NCBI GenBank assembly: GCA_963921425.1
Contig: OY992839.1
Span: 1,800,501 to 1,864,500, forward strand
Direction of reading: 5' to 3'
From: Dryas octopetala
Taxonomy: Eukaryota > Streptophyta > Magnoliopsida > Rosales > Rosaceae
DNA: 64,000 bases
The position numbers were made by a program, and so were the translations under genes. Position 1 is the first letter of the stretch. Each line of letters begins with the position of its first letter. This document shows, piece after piece, positions 54,071 to 64,000 of the stretch. The notes below the pieces were generated by a model, which saw nothing but the letters and a program-made list of their open reading frames with translations, searched no databases and had not been told where the DNA came from.

Positions 54071-55049
54071 GGCGTGAGAGTGAGAGTGAGCGAGCAAAGA
54101 AATAGAGGGAGATTAGAGACACCGCTTGTAGGCTTGTAGCCTTGTAGGGTATGAAAGGCGCGGGAGATGAAAGAGCTCTTCGCGCGCTGATTTTGAAACA
54201 TAGAATAATAGGGAGGAGCGTCTGTGTTGCCGCAATTCTATGTAAATGACCAAAATAGCCCTGGCGGTGGGTGGGTGAAGGACGCGATTTTGTTTGGTGC
54301 ATTGGATTCAGAATTGGGCAGATTAGGAATGTCTTCCCGCGTTTAATTTGTGAAATTTAATTCTTTACCGGGAGATTGAATACCTTTTTGATTTGCTTCA
54401 GAATATTTACTTAAAATTATGCCATGCATGGATTCGAATTTAAATAGGGTTAATTAAAATGCTAATTATTTGGTTGGTGACTTGGTGTTGGTTGATAATA
54501 CTTTGGGGAAAATGTTAGAAAAGGAAGATGCCGTTGGTAGACCCTTTGTATACAGTGAATGGAAGAATAATGAAATTCAAGAATTATTATTTTCACAATT
54601 TAGTTAATATGTTACATTTCCTAAAATGTATGGATTTTAAATTGCTTATTTCAATTTCCAGGATATCTGTGTGCAAAAGCACACTGAATTATGACAATTG
54701 ACAACTGACATATTGTTTTCTTTATGGACATCACGAATATCATTTCAATTCATTTGTAAAAATGGAAAATGGAAATATTTTTTTAATTCTGACCAAAAAT
54801 AAATAGAATTATGACTGGTCATAGACAAAGTAGCGCGAATATTGCGCCTCAACTCCTCAAGAAGACAAGAACAAGCGTCACGTTTTCGAATTTTCACCGA
54901 CTACGAGGTTTTCCATCTAAATAACTTCGGTGGTCGGATAAAATAATACATTTGGGGTTTTTTCTATAAGAAATTATCCTTTTTTTTTTTCTTTTAGGTT
55001 GAGTTTTTATAACATTATTATCAAATAAACAACGATCACAAGTGGGATT

Positions 55050-55310
55050 ACCAGGTAATGTATTATCATTTGTGTCTTGATATATTACTATTCATATCTG
55101 AATTCATCTATTATCATTCATACATTAATGCATTACTATCTATATCTTAATTCATCTATTTACACATTGATCTATTACCAATTTACCATTCATATATTAA
55201 TGCATTGCCATCTTTACCTTGATGCATTACCATTTGTACTTTGATGCTTTAGCAGTCTTATGTTGATGTATTGCCATTTGTACGTTGATACATTACTATT
55301 TGTATATTAT
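55050..55310. repeat. degenerate minisatellite, 22-bp unit
   Basis: Units of the form TTGATGCATTACCATTTGTACT follow each other at 22-bp spacing, clearest from 55195 to 55310 (at least five copies) and more diverged before. A similar unit recurs near 55437. Confidence 0.7.
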
Positions 55311-56598
55311 TAAACCGAAAATTATACCATTTAAAGTAAACGTTATAGTAATATGTAAAATTTTACAATTAATTGAATAAGTTAAAATACAAATGCCCTT
55401 CTTGTATCATATTTCTACCTCTAGGCATTCGAGCTTGTACATTGATACATCATCACCGTTCATACCTTGTGTCATCTTTGTATCTTTAGGCATTAAAGTT
55501 GTTTATATAATTACTTGGCAGCTCTTGGGCTTGGTCAGAGTTTGGGCTCCGCTTTGTTTCGCGACCCAGCTTTTGTTTGAAGATCTTTGTAGTATGACTC
55601 GGGCCAGATTGGTCCCTAACTATTTATTTTTTGTTTTGTTTGGGCTTGGGCCACCCTCTGGCCCGCCCCACTACCCAGAAAATAAGTCGTTAAAGTAAAT
55701 TTGTAATTTTCTAATGTCGTAACCCGAAAAACGACAACAAACTATATTTGCAATACTGTAATAAGATAGATATTTTCAATGGGTCTCAATCCTCAGGCAA
55801 TCAATCATCATATATCACTATGGCCTAATAATGGTTGCCTATTGTCATATTCTGACTTTGAGAAGTAGCTTTATACTATATTTACTTCTAATAAATTGAT
55901 TCCCCCACAAGTCCACAACAATAAAGAGAAGCATTTGATAAGTAGTTATTAGGTGGAAATTGGAAAGTGACTTTTAACCAATTGCCAGCTGCACGTTCCT
56001 ACTATTGTCTATCATTGTCACCCCAATTTCTGACAAATTGTCAAACTTGATGTGTATGTAGAATTCAGGATTGTCACGGGTAGTGCGAGTACGAATGTCC
56101 AACTGAGAAATAATTTGTTGTAGAATTCATGTCCAACGAGTACAACTTTTATGTTATGGTATATATAAGTTTTGTGCTACGGTTTATATATATTTTGTGC
56201 ATCTTTCTCGCGTGTTTTGACGAATGACATAAATATATGAGATCTATGTATTAATTTATGATAAAAACTTTTTTTTTAATGTATATGTTTTTTTGAGAAT
56301 GCAGAGTGTTATGTATAAGGATTGTGGTATTTTTTTTTTATTATCAATTAATTTTAAATTGAATGCTTTAATTTTATTTATGATATCAAATCTATATTCA
56401 CTCAGATAATCATATTAAGTCGACTGCTTATACATATTCTAAATGCTTGGCTTAATAACACTCCATCCAATTTCCTTTAGTTGTTAGACGTACACTCGTA
56501 GTGAAGTCCACCATGGAGTCTAGTGAAGGTGATCAACTAGACATCTTTCCTACATCACATAACATACGTCATCTTAAGCCTCAAAAGTAATACGTGTC

Positions 56599-56649
56599 AT
56601 ATCAATGTGAGTTTTTTTTTTTTTTTGGCCAGGATATCAATGTGAGTTT
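56599..56649 (-). mobile_element. micro-retroposon, 16-bp perfect duplication
   Basis: ATATCAATGTGAGTTT lies at 56599 and 56634. The insert is a T tract followed by GGCCAGG, reading CCTGGCC-poly(A) on the minus strand. Confidence 0.7.
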
Positions 56650-56779
56650 TAATTGTCATTTAATGTGAAAGAAACTGCAACCGCAGTACAATAAAATTAA
56701 ATTTAAATTTAAAGTAAAACACATTTTCCATTTTTCCAGATCATTTAAACGACGAGATTAATTATAATGTATGTTAATT

Positions 56780-56824
56780 AGATGTTGACTAGAATCTCCA
56801 AAAAAAAAAAAAAGATACTGACTA
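56780..56824 (+). mobile_element. possible micro-retroposon
   Basis: AGATGTTGACTA and AGATACTGACTA flank GAATCTCC and 13 A. The short flank has two mismatches, so this is weak. Confidence 0.35.
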
Positions 56825-57038
56825 TGCGTGGGTTTCGTTGGCATAAAAAACATATCTTTACGAATCTTACTTAATTACATCATTAGAGACATGAAGTGAT
56901 TTACGTTATAAATCCAAGATTATAAAAAAAAAAAAAAAACTTAATCACACCTTACAAAATCTCCGTAATCTCATACAATGACAAGAATACATGTGCTGGT
57001 CAGCAGCCACCCACCAAGAATTATTACCTGATAATATT

Positions 57039-57090
57039 AAGCTTATATTTGTTTTTTCTCAACAAAAAAAAAAAAGCTTATATTTGTTTT
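57039..57090 (+). mobile_element. micro-retroposon, 17-bp perfect duplication
   Basis: AAGCTTATATTTGTTTT is repeated exactly (57039, 57074). The insert is TTCTCAAC followed by poly(A). The body differs from the GGCC group. Confidence 0.65.
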
Positions 57091-57412
57091 ATATTGTCAT
57101 ATTAGATGAGTATTATATTATATTATCAAACTATAAATTTAAATAATTATATGATTATTGTTAGTCGAAACAAATATATTTCCACATTTGTTTAGATGCT
57201 TTAGTCATGGAAGAGAAACCATGCCTGCATGATCCAACTTTCCATAGGCTATAAGCAAAACTTTATTGAAGTAAGAGAGGGTCAGACTGAGCTTGTATGA
57301 CCAATTGAGATCAACCCTCGTGGATCACATGGTAGTAAAATACTCATAAATTCATACCTACTAGGCTACTTGTATGCAAATATAAAAGAAAAAGCTTATA
57401 ACTAGCAACTTT

Positions 57413-57422
57413 ATATTTATAT
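57413..57422 (+). promoter_or_regulatory. TATA box candidate of PLA1 gene
   Basis: TATTTATATA lies about 130 bp before the start codon. Confidence 0.4.
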
Positions 57423-57552
57423 ACAATCACTGACCAGTGAGTCAGTGACCACACATTAATATATTTAAAAATTGGTCTAGCTAGCTCTTCTTCTTCATCC
57501 GCTATTCACCACCTTTTTGATCTTTTGATCACAAACCACAAATCGATCTCCA

Positions 57553-60393
57553 ATGGCCATTTCCTTATCCAACACAGTCCTTCCCCTCACAAAAGTAGTC
57601 CACCACAAGAGTGCTCTCTCCACCCCAAAATCTCAACTTTTCGGAGCCTCAAAGCTCTCTACACAAACCACAACGGTGCTATGCAAGGTGTTGTCGAAAA
57701 CCAGCGGCGAGTCCATAACCTCCATCATCACCGAGCTCGAAAAAGAAAGAGCCAAAGCCGACGACCAAAACATGATAAGGCAAAACGCGGAGCGTCGTCT
57801 ATCCGACGTGTGGCGAGAGGTCCACGGGGAAGACGAGTGGGTGGGGCTACTTGACCCGATGGACCCGGTTCTCCGATCCGAGCTGATCCGGTACGGGGAG
57901 ATGGCCCAGGCCTGCTACGACGCCTTCGACTTCGACCCTTTTTCCAAGTACTGCGGAAGCTGCAGATTCGTGCGTGGCAAGTTCTTCGAATCTCTGGGCA
58001 TGGCGGGCCATGGATATGAAGTCTCTCGCTACCTCTTCGCCACCTCCAACATCAACCTCCCCAACTTCTTCAAGAAGTCGCGCTGGCCCAAGGTCTGGAG
58101 CAAGAACGCCAACTGGATCGGATACGTCGCCGTTTCCGACGACCACGCCACTGCCCGTTTGGGCCGCCGCGACATTTCAATCGCTTGGCGGGGCACCGTC
58201 ACCCGCCTCGAGTGGATTGTGGACTTAATGGACTTTCTTAAACCCATTTCCTCCAACAACATCCCCTGCCCGGATCCGACCGTTAAAGCCGAATCCGGGT
58301 TCCTGGATCTATATACCGATAAAGACCAGACGTGCCGCTTCTGCACCTACTCCGCGAGGGAGCAGATTTTAACCGAAATCAAGCGGTTAGTGGACAAGTA
58401 CTCCAACGAGGAATTGAGCATTACGATTACAGGGCACAGTCTCGGTGGCGCGTTGGCCATTTTGAGCGCGTACGACATAGCCGAAACGGGTCTCAACCTG
58501 ATGGCGGACGGTCGGGTTGTGCCCATATCCGTTTTTACGTTTTCGGGTCCTCGGGTCGGGAACGTTCGGTTCAAAGAAAGGCTTGAGACGTTGGGAGTGA
58601 AAGTGCTGAGAGTTGTGAATGTTCATGACGTGGTGCCCAAGTCGCCCGGTTTGTTCTTTAACGAGCACGTGCCGCCTATGATGATGAAGCTGGCGGAGGG
58701 CTTGCCGTGGAGCTACTCGCACGTGGGAGTCCAGCTTGAATTGGATCACAAGAATTCACCGTTTTTGAAGCCCACGAACGACCCCGTTTGTGCGCATAAT
58801 TTGGAGGCTCACTTGCATTTGCTTGACGGGTTAGTATTAATTCCATTATTATATTTACTAATCCTATTATTAATAAATATAATTACAAATTAACATCAAG
58901 AAACGGCAGGGGCTGACGACTACCTATAAAGTTGGCTTTGCTTTTAGGACTTGTTTAAACCACATATGGGATTAATTATATTGATATTTGATAATAAGGC
59001 AAGGGTGCCTAAATAAAGCATTTATGGGAACATGTGGGAGATTAAAAATAAGAATCTGCATTATTCAGTTCTAGGCTTCTAGCTAAGGGCCTAGACAAAG
59101 TATACGATTGTGTGAGTTTCGAGATATCTTCTGGTCTTTTGACTACAACTTGGCTGGAAACCATTAAATTAGTAAATAAGATCATGTTCCCAAATGTATC
59201 TCTATTATTATAGTTTATAACCATATTTTCTATGTAATTAAGCACACATATCCCTATCCAAAGTTGGTAATGTTAAATTTCTAAATTAAAAAATCAAAAA
59301 CAAAAATGAGAGAGCGAAGAGATAAACAGTTATTTTATTCCTGGGCTGATTAGGAAAGAAGGATTTCCAGCTCACTCACCCAATATAATAGTAGTCCTAG
59401 CAGAAGTTGGCTGTTTGTGTTCACAAGACGAAAGAGATAAATAGTTACATATTAGGGTTTAGCTTGCTAAACAGCCTAAGCTTATAGTAAATTTTTTGAA
59501 AGGGGCTTCATATTACGTATGATACTTATTACCTAAAATAGAAGGTAAGTGATAAGGAGTCAAACATTCGATCGATCTTTTGGAGGAGAAAAAGAAAAAG
59601 TACTTTCCACTATGAGAATAGCCCTTCTATTTTGACCATCTAGTGTTTTACACTGTTGGGAAGCAGCAAATACCACAAAATAATTCACCATTTATTATCA
59701 AATAAATAAATAAAATTACACCGACCAATGTTGAAGACAAAATTTGAAAATGAGTTGGATTGAATTTTTTTAGAATTGTGGACTTTCATGTTTAGAAATG
59801 AAATTCTAAAAGGACTTCATTATTTGCTTGATATATCTCGCATGCTCGCTACTGTTGGTGAAGAAGTTTAGAAAGCAAATAATAGACTAAATGGAGTTAT
59901 TTTAGAATTTCCTTTAAAAACGTACCTAGAAGTTTTTTTGAAGTGGGTCGGATTATAGTCTAACTAGCTATATGATATCCAATTGAATATCCAAATTTAA
60001 AACTTGGGAGTTAAAAGCAAATTAATGTTTAGACTTAACTACTAGCATTGAACCTTAATTAGAGCATCATTAATTATATGCATCATTTTGCTGCAAAAAT
60101 ATGACAAAGCAAGTCACTGAGTGTGTTTGATTACATTAATTATATGCAGGTACCATGGGAAAGGCCATAGATTTGTGCTGGCCAGTGGAAGAGACCCTGC
60201 ACTGGTGAACAAGGCCTCTGATTTCTTGAAAGATCATTACTTGGTCCCTCCTTACTGGAGGCAAGACGAGAACAAAGGGATGGTGAGGAGCAAGGATGGC
60301 CGTTGGATTCAACCCGAACGGCCAAAACTTGATGATCACCCTGAAGACATACACACCCATCTCAAGTCATTAGGGTTGGCTTCTGATCATTAA
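57553..60393 (+). CDS. phospholipase A1-I gamma-type, chloroplastic (DAD1-like lipase)
   Basis: Releases sn-1 fatty acids from plastid lipids; class I PLA1 enzymes contribute to lipid remodelling and jasmonate precursors. Two exons (57553-58829, 60150-60393) join GG|G to give 506 aa. The N-terminal 50 residues are Ser/Thr/Lys-rich, a likely transit peptide. The lipase core has WRGTVTRLEW, the nucleophile elbow GHSLGGA (Ser296), Asp359 in VNVHDVVPK and His390 in SYSHVG. The second exon continues with DPALVNKASDFLKDHYLVPPYWRQDENKGM, typical of the PLA1-I gamma group (Arabidopsis At1g06800, At2g30550, At1g51440). Reading on through the donor would give an unrelated hydrophobic tail, so splicing is favoured. 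Which gamma paralogue it is stays open. Confidence 0.92.
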
Positions 60394-60442
60394 AATTAAT
60401 GTACAATCTTCTTGTACTGAAAAATGTAAATTATAACTTTAT

Positions 60443-60484
60443 AAGACATGGGGTTTTTTTTTTTGGTCGAAAAGACATGGGGTT
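60443..60484 (-). mobile_element. micro-retroposon, 13-bp perfect duplication
   Basis: AAGACATGGGGTT lies at 60443 and 60472 with a T tract and GGTCGA between. On the minus strand the body is TTCGACC-poly(A), like the one in the TSA1 intron. Confidence 0.6.
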
Positions 60485-61045
60485 ATTGCATAGCAAACAA
60501 TGAGATCTGGGGTTTTTTATGGTTAAATAATGACTGTAAGGAGATCAGTGACTGTTGCATGCAGTAGCACCGCTTATATTATAAATGTTGTTAGGCTTAT
60601 CGATCGAACATGCAAGTTTGTATGTACAAATTAAATTAAGCACATGGTTAGTGGGTCAGTTGTTGTTAGTAAGTCAATTGATTGACCACCATAATTTTGA
60701 TTTTTGAGCATATGTAATAAAATGGATGGTGTTATTCGGATGCACGTAATTTCAGTATATATTTCGTCAATTAGAAACTGGGGAAAAACACACACAAAAA
60801 ACCACTATTTCTTCATCATGACGACCAAGAAAACTTATTATTGGGTTTCAAGTTTAGAGAAGGGCATGAGCATACACGTTGTGTGTTTGTTGGCATTTTA
60901 GTCCACCTACATATAAAATTAAGATAAATAAAAGTTTGGGTCTAAAATTTAGTCTGAATATCTAATTAGGAGTTAAAGTTCATGCACAAACATTGGAAAA
61001 AATCCTTATAATAAATTTGTTGGAACGGCAAGATCTTAAGGCCTC
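60485..61045. other. spacer downstream of PLA1 gene
   Basis: AT-rich sequence. No gene, RNA or repeat is recognised. Confidence 0.4.
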
Positions 61046-61915
61046 GTTTGTTTCACAGGACTGTCTTGGCATGGATTATCTATAGGGACTGGCATAGACT
61101 AGCTTGACATGGACTAAGTTAGCTAAGAACTGTCTTTATGTTTGGTGTAGTGCAGGACTAACAAGGTGGAGATACAGATTTGAATCCATCTCATACGCAA
61201 ACCAGAAATGAAATCCCAGATAACAAAAAAGATAGAAAATTTAACACCCACTTCATAAAATTACAACAACCAAATGAAATCTCAGATAACCAAACCGCAC
61301 AATCAGGAAAAAACCAAGTAAGTAGACAATACCCACTTCGCAAATCTCACAGAAAAGATAGAAAACACAAAGACCGACTTCGTCGGAGAGCTGGGCTGCG
61401 AGCGGGTGGCTGGGCTGGGGTGGTCTGCGCGCGGGTGGCTGGGCTGCGAGCAGGTGGCTGGGCTGGGGTGGTCTGCGCGCAGGTGGCTCGGCAAGCCGAC
61501 GGAGAGCTGGGCTGCGAGCGGGTGGCTGGGCTGGGGTGGTCTGCGCGCGGGTGGCTGGGCAAGCCGCCGAAGAGCTGGGCTGCGAGCGGGTGGCTGGGTT
61601 GGGGTGGTCTGCGCGCGGGTGGCTGGGCAAGCCGCCGGAGAGCTGGAGTTGCGGAGGTGACTGGTGGCCGATAGTGGAGGGCGTCACAGGGAAGAGGTCC
61701 GGTGATGATGGTGAGGCTCCATGTGACGATGGTGAGGCAAGGCAGAGGTTCTTAGCTAATCCTCCACTTTTTCATGGGTTTCACTAAGCCCATCTAAGAA
61801 GGTTCATTTAAGTTAGAGGGGATTCACTAAGCCCCATTTTTTTTAATCCCAAGCTCACCAAACATGAGCTTAAGGTCTTAACTAAGCCAATCCCTGTTAA
61901 GAAGGTAAAACAAAC
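61046..61915. mobile_element. Tourist/Harbinger-like element with GC-rich tandem core
   Basis: TIRs are GGCCTCGTTTGTTT on the left and GGCCCGTTTGTTT as the complement of the right. CTTAA lies on both sides, which includes the 3-bp TAA/TTA expected of PIF/Harbinger. The left arm has CATGGAC/GGACTGGCATAGACTAG-like repeats. The core (61388-61650) is GC-rich tandem repeat. The right arm has AGCTCACCAAACATGAGC. No transposase is encoded. Confidence 0.72.
61388..61650. repeat. 68-bp GC-rich tandem repeat
   Basis: GAGCTGG starts lie at 61388, 61504, 61572 and 61640. The last two intervals are exactly 68 bp. The first is 116 bp because of a 48-bp internal duplication. The unit is built from GGGTGGCTGGGCTG-like words. 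Confidence 0.85.
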
Positions 61916-62126
61916 GGGCCCTTAAATGTGAAATTATGTAATTTTATTTTTCTCTTTGTGAAATTGTCTAACAAAAACCCACATATTAAAAAGAAAAAAG
62001 AAAGGAAGAAATTATCTAACTAATCCTATAGAACAAATTGCGTTCAAGTAAACGACGCGTTTGGAAATCATGTTCCAGAAAACTGCAACATTTGGAACTA
62101 GTGTTAAACAACGTCTTTTTAAGAGA

Positions 62127-62775
62127 GCTATTATTTGCACTTTTTTTTTTTTTTGCACTCCATTTCTAAAAAACAAAAAGAAAAATCCAAAGGGAAAGAT
62201 CACCTTGCCCTTCCCCTCTTTCTCCTTCCCTCAGCCACACACCCCATCCCTATACACACCCTAACCTCATCTCTTCTTCTTCTTCCCCTCACCTCGACCA
62301 CCTCCCCCCCCTCTCGAGCCCTCCCTTCCTCTCCGGCTCCTTTCTCCGCGCTGCCTCCTAGCCCCTCCTCCCCCTTCTCTTTCTCTCTCCCAAAACCTAA
62401 CCCAGCCCCTCCTCTCTTTCCTTCCCTCTCTCCCCTCGTCCCCCAGAGAGCCAAAACTTGCAAAAAAAAAAAATTTGCAGAGGCTGGACAAATAGATATA
62501 GAAAGGGAGAGAGGAGAGAGGGGCATGTAGGGGTGGGGTGGTCGCAGGTGGTGGTGGGCTGCTCAGTGTAGTCAGGGATGGTCAAAGAGGGGAGAGGTGG
62601 GGAGGGAGGTGGTCACGGTCTCCATCAAAGACCAAGTTAAGATTGGGTTTTTTTTTTTTTTTGGTTTATGATGAGTGTGCAAAAAAAAAAAAAAAAAGGA
62701 GTATAAGGTCTTTTTCATGAAATTTTTTTTTTAAGAAAAAGTGTGAAAAAAAAAAAAAATGTACAAATAGCAGTC
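62127..62775. mobile_element. degenerate relative of the 36-kb element
   Basis: AGCTATTATTTGCAC on the left, and GACTGCTATTTGTAC as the complement of the right, resemble the CTGCTATTTGCACA end of the 36-kb element. Next to the left end both have CCCTTCCCTC and CCACACACCCC blocks. The core is C/T-rich, then changes to G-rich after 62460. Ends and duplication are not resolved. Confidence 0.55.
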
Positions 62776-62939
62776 AGCAGTCTGTTAACTTATATATCCG
62801 TATCAAACCCAACGTCGTTCGTCTCTTCTTTCTCTTGAAAGGTCTTAAGACTCTCAGGCTCTCTCTGTGGTTTGCCGCTGTTCTCAGCCGTTCCGCGCCG
62901 CCAAAGCTCACCCATCCTTCTGAAGACCTCATCTCGCTG

Positions 62940-63320
62940 GTGAGTTATTTTTCTTTGGGGTCTACTTTGGGTTCTGTTTATGGCTGGAACTTAGACTTGA
63001 TATTTTCTCTTTTGGTTTTTGGGGTTTATTCACAGCTCTAGGCTTCTAGCCCCTCAGTTTGGTTGAGCTTATTTGCTTAGAACTGGAGGGATTGATTTCT
63101 TATGTTAATAACAGAGTTCCAAGACTTGTGGTTATCAAAATTTTCTAGTTTGGGAGTAGTTGTAGTTGCCCAAGTTCAGATTTTCATAGTTGGCCATCCA
63201 AACTAAGAATTATTATTTATTACCTCAATACATGTTTTAGTGTTCTACATATTGTTGATGCCTTTTTTGTTCTTAGTATTATTGTATGTCACCTCAGTTT
63301 CACTTGTTTTGGTTTTGCAG
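62940..63320 (+). other. predicted 5' UTR intron of UTP18
   Basis: The donor G|GTGAGT at 62940 and acceptor TTTTGCAG at 63320 bracket a T-rich intron. The exon upstream (from about 62800) contains CT-rich leader, and the start codon lies 26 nt after the acceptor. Confidence 0.55.
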
Positions 63321-63345
63321 AAGTAGAGACATTGTCTTGTGAAAG

Positions 63346-64000
63346 ATGAGTTTGATATCTCAAAACGTTCCATTGGCTTTTAAAGCCAGTAGGACTAAAA
63401 GGGAGGATGTTGATGAGCCTTCATTTCTACAAGGGAATGAAGACAGTGGAGATGGAAAAAAATCTAGTTTAGACATTATGAGAACGAAGAAGAGAAAGAA
63501 GCCACAAAAGGAAGGGGATGAGAAAGTGGCAATTGAGCAAGATAGGGAAATGAAGAAGCTAGAGAACTTTTTGTTTGGAGCCATTTACTCACCACTTGAG
63601 TTTGGGAAGGAGGATGAGGAAGAAGCTGGAGATGCAGTGGATAAGGGTTCTGCTTTATTCTTTGTGGACCGCTCTGCAAATAGTGTGCTTTCTGTTTCTG
63701 AAGTGGATGCTGAATTGTCTGAAGAGGAAACTAAGCAAAGGAAACCCGTATGGGTCGATGAGGAAGAGGAAAAGACCAACATAAATATTGCCAAAGTTAA
63801 CAGATTAAGGAAGCTGAGGAAGGAAGAGGATGAGAGTTTGATTTCTGGTTCAGATTATGTGTTAAGATTGAGGGCTCAACATGCAAAGCTGAACCCAGGC
63901 ACAGAATGGGCTAAACTTGATTTGCAGTCGAGAAACAATCGATATTCTGATGATGAATCATCAGATGACGAAAATGGGGTTGTAGTGGCTCGTGGCTACA
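63346..64000 (+). CDS. UTP18: U3 snoRNA-associated protein 18 (UTP18), 5' part
   Basis: Component of the small-subunit processome that processes 18S rRNA in the nucleolus. The open frame starts MSLISQNVPLAFKAS and runs out of the window after 218 codons, so the WD40 repeats that should follow are not seen. The visible part is acid- and Lys-rich, with REMKKLENFLFGAIYSPLEFG, KPVWVDEEEEK, the conserved VNRLRKLRKEEDES and SDYVLRLRAQHAKLNPGTEWA, which mark UTP18 proteins. It is a single uninterrupted exon so far. A bipartite-like basic segment (RTKKRKKPQK) could direct it to the nucleus. Confidence 0.88.
   Translation, partial: MSLISQNVPLAFKASRTKREDVDEPSFLQGNEDSGDGKKSSLDIMRTKKRKKPQKEGDEKVAIEQDREMKKLENFLFGAIYSPLEFGKEDEEEAGDAVDKGSALFFVDRSANSVLSVSEVDAELSEEETKQRKPVWVDEEEEKTNINIAKVNRLRKLRKEEDESLISGSDYVLRLRAQHAKLNPGTEWAKLDLQSRNNRYSDDESSDDENGVVVARGY

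Larger units (their letters stand above)
53988..57552. other. intergenic between FBL17 and PLA1 genes
   Basis: The FBL17 promoter and leader, then mostly AT-rich sequence without a gene. The minisatellite and the micro-retroposons listed separately fall here. A GGGCTTGG/GGCCCG-rich patch lies at 55520-55680. Confidence 0.45.

Noticed and set aside
53988..54302. Upstream in-frame extension of FBL17
   Set aside because: The extra N-terminus would be largely (CT)n-encoded Ser/Leu and starts near the likely promoter; the Met at 53987 is the better start.
58830..58893. Unspliced C-terminus of the PLA1 frame
   Set aside because: The tail is a hydrophobic read-through into the intron. The downstream exon at 60150 restores the conserved family C-terminus.
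61180..61787. Repeated Ala/Gly/Trp-rich frames on both strands up to 164 codons
   Set aside because: They mirror the 68-bp tandem repeat in the Harbinger-like element.
62835..63041. 68-codon frame upstream of UTP18
   Set aside because: It runs through a good GT donor into a T-rich intron; it is better explained as 5' leader plus intron.

Overview
The window is nuclear DNA of a flowering plant. It has split genes with GT-AG introns, chloroplast-targeted products, two Aux/IAA genes and many small non-autonomous transposons. Gene style and density (about one gene per 5 kb) fit a compact eudicot genome, possibly a rosid. The sequence alone does not fix the species. I find thirteen protein-coding loci. 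Exon joins were worked out by hand from splice signals and continuity of reading frame, so they are predictions without transcript support.

Layout. 600-3430 (+): a small acidic protein beginning with a SUMO-interaction-like motif. 5623-9891 (+): histone acetyltransferase GCN5. 10545-12985 (-): a CPRF2-like group C bZIP factor, convergent with GCN5. 14396-17741 (-): chloroplast tryptophan synthase alpha chain. 18803-22252 (+): bHLH factor of the UNE12 type, with a start-stop uORF in its leader. 23827-24660 (+): intronless, broken copy of the RRM cyclophilin CYP59. 25295-27030 (+): organellar single-stranded DNA-binding protein (OSB). 28101-28971 (-) and 38236-40217 (+): two Aux/IAA repressors in divergent orientation, separated by 9.3 kb of gene-free DNA. 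42011-45384 (-): uridine-kinase-like P-loop kinase. 50157-53987 (-): F-box/LRR protein FBL17. 57553-60393 (+): plastid phospholipase A1-I. 63346-end (+): 5' part of the U3 processome protein UTP18.

The gaps are rich in non-autonomous TIR elements. Clear cases lie at 20226-20405, 34234-34662 (exact 9-bp target duplication), 36074-37369, 45680-46789, 48380-49284 and 61046-61915. A probable relative of the 36-kb element lies at 62127-62775. Four of them carry a GC-rich, strand-skewed, tandemly repeated core between AT-rich ends.

The most unusual signal is a set of ten or more tiny insertions. Each has a poly(A/T) tract plus a body of only about 3-30 nt, flanked by direct repeats of 10-20 bp. 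Seven bodies end in GGC(C) next to the poly(A). They look like extremely 5'-truncated products of target-primed reverse transcription.

The genes do not form one pathway. Functional groupings are auxin and Trp metabolism (two Aux/IAA genes, TSA1), chromatin and transcription (GCN5, bZIP, bHLH), organelle functions (OSB, TSA1, PLA1) and growth or cell cycle (FBL17, UTP18).
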